A model generated the notes under the pieces. It made no database searches and was not told the DNA's origin. It worked only from the letters and a program-made list of their open reading frames with translations. A DNA stretch of 26,393 nucleotides from an uncultured Eubacteriales bacterium. Lineage in GTDB: Bacteria; Bacillota_A; Clostridia; Peptostreptococcales; Anaerovoracaceae. Where the stretch lies: assembly GCA_902774195.1 (NCBI GenBank), contig CACYHM010000003.1, positions 1 to 26,393 of the forward strand. The letters run 5' to 3'. This document shows, piece after piece, positions 21,597 through 26,393 of the stretch. The number at the start of each line of letters is the position of its first letter. Within the stretch, counting starts at the first letter, position 1. The translations under genes and the position numbers were made by a program.

Positions 21597-23801
21597 ATGG
21601 GATGGTTTGAAAATCAAATCGAAGATCGACGCGAGGCCGACCAGCTGCTTCTTGAGGATTCGTTCCTGAAGGCAGCAGGAGTCGTTCTCGGCTCAAGAGA
21701 CGCCGAACGCATAAGTGATGAACGCATAGTCACAAAAAATGCGATCGACGAGATATTGAAATACTATCATTTCAGGCCTGTGGAAGTGCCTGATTCCATT
21801 CAGGACAAATCGGAGCAGCTCGATTACTGTCTGCGCCGCTACGGCATGATGCGCCGTGAGGTGGAGCTCAAGGAGAACTGGTATAAAAATGCCTACGGGC
21901 CGATGCTGGCGTTCAGGGAGAAGGACGGTGTTCCGGTAGCTCTGCTTCCGGGAAAGGTCAGGGGCTATTACTATAATGACCCTGCCAGCGGCAAACAGGT
22001 AAAGATAGACAGAAATACGGCTGCGGCATTCAGCAAGGACGCGATGTGCTTCTACAAGCCTCTTCCTCAGAAGAAGCTCGGCATAAGAGATCTGCTGCTG
22101 TACATGAACAGCTGCTTCACTCTGAGCGATACGGTCTTACGCATCGCGACCATGTTTGCGGTGAGCGCCATAGGGCTCATGATCCCGAGGCTCACCAAAG
22201 CTCTTACCGGACCGGTGCTGGCAAGCGAGAGCGTCAGGGCGCTGGTCGGGATAGCGATATGCATGGTATGCGTCCAGATATCCACACAGCTGATCAATTC
22301 GGTCAGCGGAATGATCTCCAAAAGGATAGAGATAAAGACTTCTCTCGGCGTGCAGTCATCCATGATGATGCGCATCATGTCGCTGCCTCCTGAGTTCTTC
22401 AGGAAGTACAGCCCGGGCGAACTCAAGAGCAGGGCGATGTCCGTCAACCAGCTGTGTTCGGTGCTGCTTGGAATAGTCATGACGACCAGCCTTTCATCGC
22501 TGATGTCGCTGATGTATGTGTTCCAGATACTGCACTTCGCGAAGATACTCGTCATACCGTCGCTGCTGATAATACTGATCACTGTCATCTTCTCGACCAT
22601 CTCGACCCTCGTGCAGGTGAATCTGTTCAGAAAGAGGATGGAGATCTCAGCTAAGGAATCCGGAATGTCGTATTCCATGATATCCGGAGTGCAGAAAATA
22701 AAACTCGCCGGAGCAGAGAAGAGGATGTTCGCAAGGTGGCTTGATCTTTACTCCGAAGAAGCGGCTCTCACATATGACCCGCCTATGTTCGTAAAGATCA
22801 ACAGCGTGATCTCGACGGCTATCAGCCTGCTGTCCACAATAGTGCTCTATTTCCTGGCGGTATCGAGCGGGACGGACCAGTCATCATACTTCGCGTTCAT
22901 GTCGGCCTACGGCATGGTCATGGGAGCGTTCACCGCGCTGTCCGGAGTAGCTCTTTCAGCTGCGCAGATAAGGCCTATGCTCGAGATGGCGGAGCCTTTC
23001 CTCACTACGGTGCCTGAAACTACGGGCGAAAGCGAGATAGTGACGGATATAACCGGCAACGTGGAGCTCGATCACGTGTCGTTCCGCTACAGCGATGACA
23101 CTCCGCTCATACTTGACGACATATCTCTCAAGATAAAAGCAGGTGAATACGTCGCGATAGTAGGCAAGACCGGCTGCGGAAAGTCGACTCTGATGCGTCT
23201 GCTGCTCGGATTCGAAAAGCCGGACAAGGGCGCAGTCATCTACGACGGAAGGGACATAGGAAGTCTCGATCTTCCGTCTCTGAGAAGAAAGATCGGTACC
23301 GTCATGCAGAACGGCGGTCTTTTCCAGGGCGACATCTACTCGAATATAGTCATAACCGCGCCTGAGCTGACGCTCGATGACGCGTGGAAGGCGGCCGAGA
23401 TAGCGGGCATCGCCGATGACATACGAGAGATGCCGATGGGGATGCACACCCTCATTTCCGAAGGTCAGGGAGGCATCTCGGGAGGACAGAAGCAGCGCAT
23501 AATGATAGCTCGCGCAGTCGCTCCGGGACCTAAGCTCCTGATGTTCGACGAGGCGACTTCAGCTCTCGACAACAAGACACAGAGACAGGTGTCCGAGGCG
23601 CTCGATTCCATGGGCTGCACACGAATAGTGATCGCCCACAGGCTCAGCACAATAAAACACTGCGACCGCATACTCGTTCTCGACGGAGGCCATATAGTCG
23701 AGGACGGAACATACGATGAACTCATAAAGAGAAAAGGCTTCTTCGCCGAACTCGTCGAGCGTCAGCGCATCGACTCGGAAGAAGCGGGAGGTGCGTCATA
23801 A
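21597..23801 (+). CDS. NHLP-type ABC exporter subunit 2 (permease/ATPase without peptidase)
   Basis: 734 residues. The N-terminal ~170 residues are not a C39 domain: no QxxxxxC motif is present, but VALLPGKVRGYYYNDPASG (around residue 112) matches the N-terminal part of NHLM-type second ABC subunits. A six-helix permease domain follows (~170-460). The ATPase has Walker A GKTGCGKST (523-531), signature ISGGQKQR (627-634), Walker B LMFDEATSALD (Glu652) and IAHRLSTI; both sites look functional. It probably forms a heterodimer or partner complex with the C39-containing exporter encoded just upstream. The start follows AGGAG. The end overlaps the next reading frame by a few bases if that gene starts at the ATA codon. 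The family call is firm. Confidence 0.9.
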   Translation: MGWFENQIEDRREADQLLLEDSFLKAAGVVLGSRDAERISDERIVTKNAIDEILKYYHFRPVEVPDSIQDKSEQLDYCLRRYGMMRREVELKENWYKNAYGPMLAFREKDGVPVALLPGKVRGYYYNDPASGKQVKIDRNTAAAFSKDAMCFYKPLPQKKLGIRDLLLYMNSCFTLSDTVLRIATMFAVSAIGLMIPRLTKALTGPVLASESVRALVGIAICMVCVQISTQLINSVSGMISKRIEIKTSLGVQSSMMMRIMSLPPEFFRKYSPGELKSRAMSVNQLCSVLLGIVMTTSLSSLMSLMYVFQILHFAKILVIPSLLIILITVIFSTISTLVQVNLFRKRMEISAKESGMSYSMISGVQKIKLAGAEKRMFARWLDLYSEEAALTYDPPMFVKINSVISTAISLLSTIVLYFLAVSSGTDQSSYFAFMSAYGMVMGAFTALSGVALSAAQIRPMLEMAEPFLTTVPETTGESEIVTDITGNVELDHVSFRYSDDTPLILDDISLKIKAGEYVAIVGKTGCGKSTLMRLLLGFEKPDKGAVIYDGRDIGSLDLPSLRRKIGTVMQNGGLFQGDIYSNIVITAPELTLDDAWKAAEIAGIADDIREMPMGMHTLISEGQGGISGGQKQRIMIARAVAPGPKLLMFDEATSALDNKTQRQVSEALDSMGCTRIVIAHRLSTIKHCDRILVLDGGHIVEDGTYDELIKRKGFFAELVERQRIDSEEAGGAS

Positions 23802-26393
23802 AAGACAGATTGAGAAAAACGATCAGTCTTCTTCTGGTGCTGCTCTGCGTTCTGCAGGGAGCATCAGTTTTCGCGTATGCAACTGAAGACGACCAGGACG
23901 ATCAGGATGATCAGAAAGTCCAGGAAATAACAGAAGAAACGGCAGGCGAACAATGGGGCGACGATGACGCTCCTGTCGGAGAGGCCCTGAGAGATCTCAT
24001 CCGTAATGATGAAAAAGACGACGAACCTGACCCTGAGGCTGCGATAGGCAACGACGGCTCGGCCCGTCTCGTTTTTGCCGATGAGTCGATCCTCGAGTAT
24101 ACGCAGAACATCTATTTCTCGTACCTCGAGACAGGCGCGGTCCTGAACAGCTGGAGCTTCCCGTACAGCGACAGGTTCTTCGAGATACCGTCTTCGCAGT
24201 TCAGCGACAAGATGGCACAGGGCTCGCTCGGCCTGGCGGTGTCGGCTTTCAGGAGCACGAGATTCGAAGAGCAGTACGAGACATATCTTCATCAGGCGGG
24301 ATTCTACAATCTGTACCCGTTCGGCTACGACAAGCCTACAGGAGAGGATACCATCTCGGGCATCATAGGCATGAAAGAGATAGGCGGGCGCACGGTGATC
24401 GCTGCCGTGACCTGCGGCCAGGGCTACAAGAAAGAATGGGCCGGAAACATGAAGATCGGAAAGGGCTACAGGCACCAGGGCTTCAGTACCGGCGCGAGAA
24501 AGCTCGAGAGGCATCTCTCGGACTTCATTGAGAAAAACAACATCGAGGGGGACAAAGTGCTCTGGATAACAGGTATGTCCCGTGCAGCGGCCATTGCCAA
24601 CATCACTGCCGCCGACGCGATCCAGAGCGGCGAATACGACGACGTATACGCGTATCTTTTCGGAGTCCCTAGGGTGACGAAAAAACCTGTGAAGTATCCG
24701 GGCATCTACAACATCTGCGGACAGTATGACGCTGTCCCTGCGATCCCGATGCAGTCATGGGGCTATGAGCGCTACGGCATCGACCTGTATACGCCTTCGC
24801 AGGAAGCTGATGACTCCTTCCCGCTGTACGCGCTCGAGGCTGATGCTGTCGGCAACGCTCTGGACGGAAAGGGCTTCCGCAACAATCCGGAGGTCAATTA
24901 TCAGCTTCGTCTTATAATAGAATTCATGAGCGAACTCTTCGACGGCAGCGATGATTATGTCGAGCGTTTTCAGGACATCATGGTAAGGGCAGTCAACAGA
25001 CATGGCGATGAAGAGGCCATGGAGATACTGACAGACGCGTTCAGGACACTGAAACCTAAGAATAAAAAGGAGCAGAAGCGTATCATGACAGCGGTCGACT
25101 ATATCTCATATATAGTCGCGCAGCACATGAGGGCCGACCAGAGACAGATCAATGACGGCAGCTGGGATCCTACAGAGTCGCTGAACTCGAATCTCATGCT
25201 CGAGCACAGACCGTCGACATATGTCAAGTGGGCGTTCAGCGATCTTTATCCTGAAGAAAAATACATGTCTCCTATAGAGTCGCGAAGGGTGACCGTCAAC
25301 GGCAAGGTGGACGTAGTGGTCTATGAAGGCGACTACGCACTGACGGGGATCAACAAGTACGGCAGAGTATACGCTCCGGATCCGGACGTACCTCCGGAAA
25401 TAAGCGGCGAACACAGCATCTTCGCGATGAGAAACGGTGATGAGACTATCGTGAATCTGCCGAATGACTATGAGTATTCGCTGGTGATAAACGCGGACGA
25501 CTCAAGGGAGGTGTCGTATCTTGACGTGATAGTGACCCCTGAGGATCTGGTGCCTGATAATGTCACGATCCATATGATGAGGCTGACTAACAGAGGCACC
25601 GTAATGATGGACGCTGTTCCGGGCAAGCCTCTTACCGAACCTGAGGTGCTGCGGGGGAACTATCACCATGTATCGGATACCGAATACACATATTCCCCTA
25701 CAGTAATAATGAGGAACGAGCTCCAGGCGACGAAAGGCGCATTCCTCAGCCTCGGCACCGCTATCACCCTGCTCAGGGTCATAGGTATCGGACTGGGAGT
25801 GATGCTCATCGTCTGCGCAGTGATCGGTGCGCGTCACAGAAGGAAGGTCAAAAAGGGAGAACATGCTCCGTACTCGAACCTGTACGTGATAATACCGCAT
25901 ATCATATGCATAGTCGTGGCCGCGGCCATGACCCAGTTCTCGACTTTCTTCCTGTTCACCGTACCGGCGGTAAGGTCGCAGTGCGCCACGATAACGATGA
26001 TATTCATAACCCTGCTGTCGATAAGGGGCTTCCTGAGGAGCAAAAAGCCTATGGCTTTCCTCGTTGCCGTACTTATGGGTATGCTGGCATACTGCACTAG
26101 AGAGTTCTTCAACGATACAGATTTCAGCACATTCTCTGTTATCAACATGCTGGCGTACTTCTCTCTGATAGCCGCCCTTACCGGGATCGCATGCTGGACT
26201 TTCCGCAGCCAGGATAAGGATACGGTCGCAGGATTCGGGAAGATGAGTGTGGAAGAAGGCACGGAAGAGGAAGAAGCGGAAGCAAAGGCAGAGAAGAAGC
26301 CGGCAGAAAAGAAGGCCGAAGCGAAGGCAGAGAAGAAGCCGGCAGAGAAAAAGGCGAAGACAAAGACAGATGAACCGGCCGAAAAGAAGCCGG
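23798..26393 (+). CDS. Secreted/membrane-tethered lipase-like protein (3' end outside window)
   Basis: An open frame runs off the window end. The frame from its last stop (23717-23719) contains no ATG, GTG or TTG until TTG 23810, which is 18 bases from GGGAGG (23786-23791). An ATA at 23798, six bases from that site and overlapping the upstream stop, gives a perfect signal peptide n-region, so either start is possible; coordinates use the ATA. A signal peptide (SLLLVLLCVLQGASVFAYA) is followed by an acidic Asp/Glu/Gln linker. The lipase-like alpha/beta hydrolase part has nucleophile elbow GMSRA (Ser261 from ATA) and GQYDAVPAIP, a plausible acid region. Several membrane helices near the C-terminus (from ~25750) precede a Lys/Glu/Ala-rich tail. 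Such proteins usually hydrolyse ester bonds. The substrate and the link to the exporter are unknown. Confidence 0.75.
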   Translation, partial: MKDRLRKTISLLLVLLCVLQGASVFAYATEDDQDDQDDQKVQEITEETAGEQWGDDDAPVGEALRDLIRNDEKDDEPDPEAAIGNDGSARLVFADESILEYTQNIYFSYLETGAVLNSWSFPYSDRFFEIPSSQFSDKMAQGSLGLAVSAFRSTRFEEQYETYLHQAGFYNLYPFGYDKPTGEDTISGIIGMKEIGGRTVIAAVTCGQGYKKEWAGNMKIGKGYRHQGFSTGARKLERHLSDFIEKNNIEGDKVLWITGMSRAAAIANITAADAIQSGEYDDVYAYLFGVPRVTKKPVKYPGIYNICGQYDAVPAIPMQSWGYERYGIDLYTPSQEADDSFPLYALEADAVGNALDGKGFRNNPEVNYQLRLIIEFMSELFDGSDDYVERFQDIMVRAVNRHGDEEAMEILTDAFRTLKPKNKKEQKRIMTAVDYISYIVAQHMRADQRQINDGSWDPTESLNSNLMLEHRPSTYVKWAFSDLYPEEKYMSPIESRRVTVNGKVDVVVYEGDYALTGINKYGRVYAPDPDVPPEISGEHSIFAMRNGDETIVNLPNDYEYSLVINADDSREVSYLDVIVTPEDLVPDNVTIHMMRLTNRGTVMMDAVPGKPLTEPEVLRGNYHHVSDTEYTYSPTVIMRNELQATKGAFLSLGTAITLLRVIGIGLGVMLIVCAVIGARHRRKVKKGEHAPYSNLYVIIPHIICIVVAAAMTQFSTFFLFTVPAVRSQCATITMIFITLLSIRGFLRSKKPMAFLVAVLMGMLAYCTREFFNDTDFSTFSVINMLAYFSLIAALTGIACWTFRSQDKDTVAGFGKMSVEEGTEEEEAEAKAEKKPAEKKAEAKAEKKPAEKKAKTKTDEPAEKKP
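26285..26346 (+). repeat. Direct repeat coding for a Lys/Glu/Ala-rich tail
   Basis: A 23-base sequence at 26285-26307 recurs at 26324-26346, an offset of 39 bases or 13 codons. It encodes repeats of AKAEKKPAEKK after the last membrane helix of the lipase-like protein. The tail continues past the window edge. It is probably cytoplasmic if the last helix runs outward to inward. Confidence 0.8.

Noticed and set aside
24726..26262. Several minor frames on both strands inside the lipase-like gene
   Set aside because: All lie within a continuous plus-strand frame that has a signal peptide, a GMSRA elbow and membrane helices; none has a ribosome binding site or motif.
26285..26393. The Lys/Glu/Ala repeat as a CRISPR or DNA-level tandem repeat
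   Set aside because: The repeats are in frame, encode a charged tail and have no spacers of constant length with unique sequence.

Overview
The window reads as a chromosomal segment of a Clostridia-like anaerobic Firmicute (Lachnospiraceae/Eubacteriales grade, an inference). Signs are strong AGGAGG-type ribosome binding sites, short AT-rich promoter gaps between moderately GC-rich genes, frequent ATA and AGA/AGG codons, TTG and GTG starts, and families typical of gut Clostridia: NHLP-type peptide export, clostripain-like C11 protease, DUF6765-like protein and MATE proteins with C-terminal regulatory domains. There are no rRNA, tRNA, CRISPR or insertion sequences. No gene-free stretch exceeds 300 bases; the longest gap is 13887-14027.

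Region A (1-12126). A divergent AT-rich promoter gap at 2241-2334 separates a leftward MATE transporter fused to an RsbW-like ATPase domain and an HD domain (1-2240, incomplete) from a rightward, tightly packed operon. That operon encodes a GT2 glycosyltransferase/GH3 acyl-amido synthetase fusion, an MFS transporter, an SDR oxidoreductase, a MATE protein with a degenerate RsbW-like tail, a second GT2, a YdcF/DUF218 protein, and a second MATE protein with the same tail. The set looks like a small-molecule biosynthesis and transport locus: GH3 would activate and conjugate a carboxylic acid, the GT2 units glycosylate, the SDR reduces or oxidises, and four transporters move product or precursor. 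The product is unknown.

Region B (12127-13939). A separate candidate promoter drives an ECF-type sigma factor, a 68-residue peptide with a double-glycine leader, and a putative HExxH zinc metalloprotein. An intrinsic terminator closes the unit.

Region C (13939-26393). A second operon encodes a membrane-anchored C11 cysteine protease, a small four-helix membrane protein, a DUF6765-like putative metal-binding protein, a DUF308/HdeD-like membrane protein, a very short HlyD-like adaptor, a C39-peptidase ABC exporter, a partner ABC exporter with a different N-terminal domain, and a secreted or membrane-tethered lipase-like protein that runs off the window. The adaptor/ABC1/ABC2 trio matches the NHLP/NHLM bacteriocin export type. 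The GG-leader peptide of region B is its obvious local candidate substrate, with the C39 domain removing the leader and the C11 or HELTH protein possibly acting afterwards or in regulation.

The most unusual points are the three MATE-RsbW-like fusions close to a sigma factor gene that has no separate anti-sigma gene beside it, the GT2-GH3 fusion, and the sigma/GG-peptide/zincin unit placed directly before an NHLP-type export operon.
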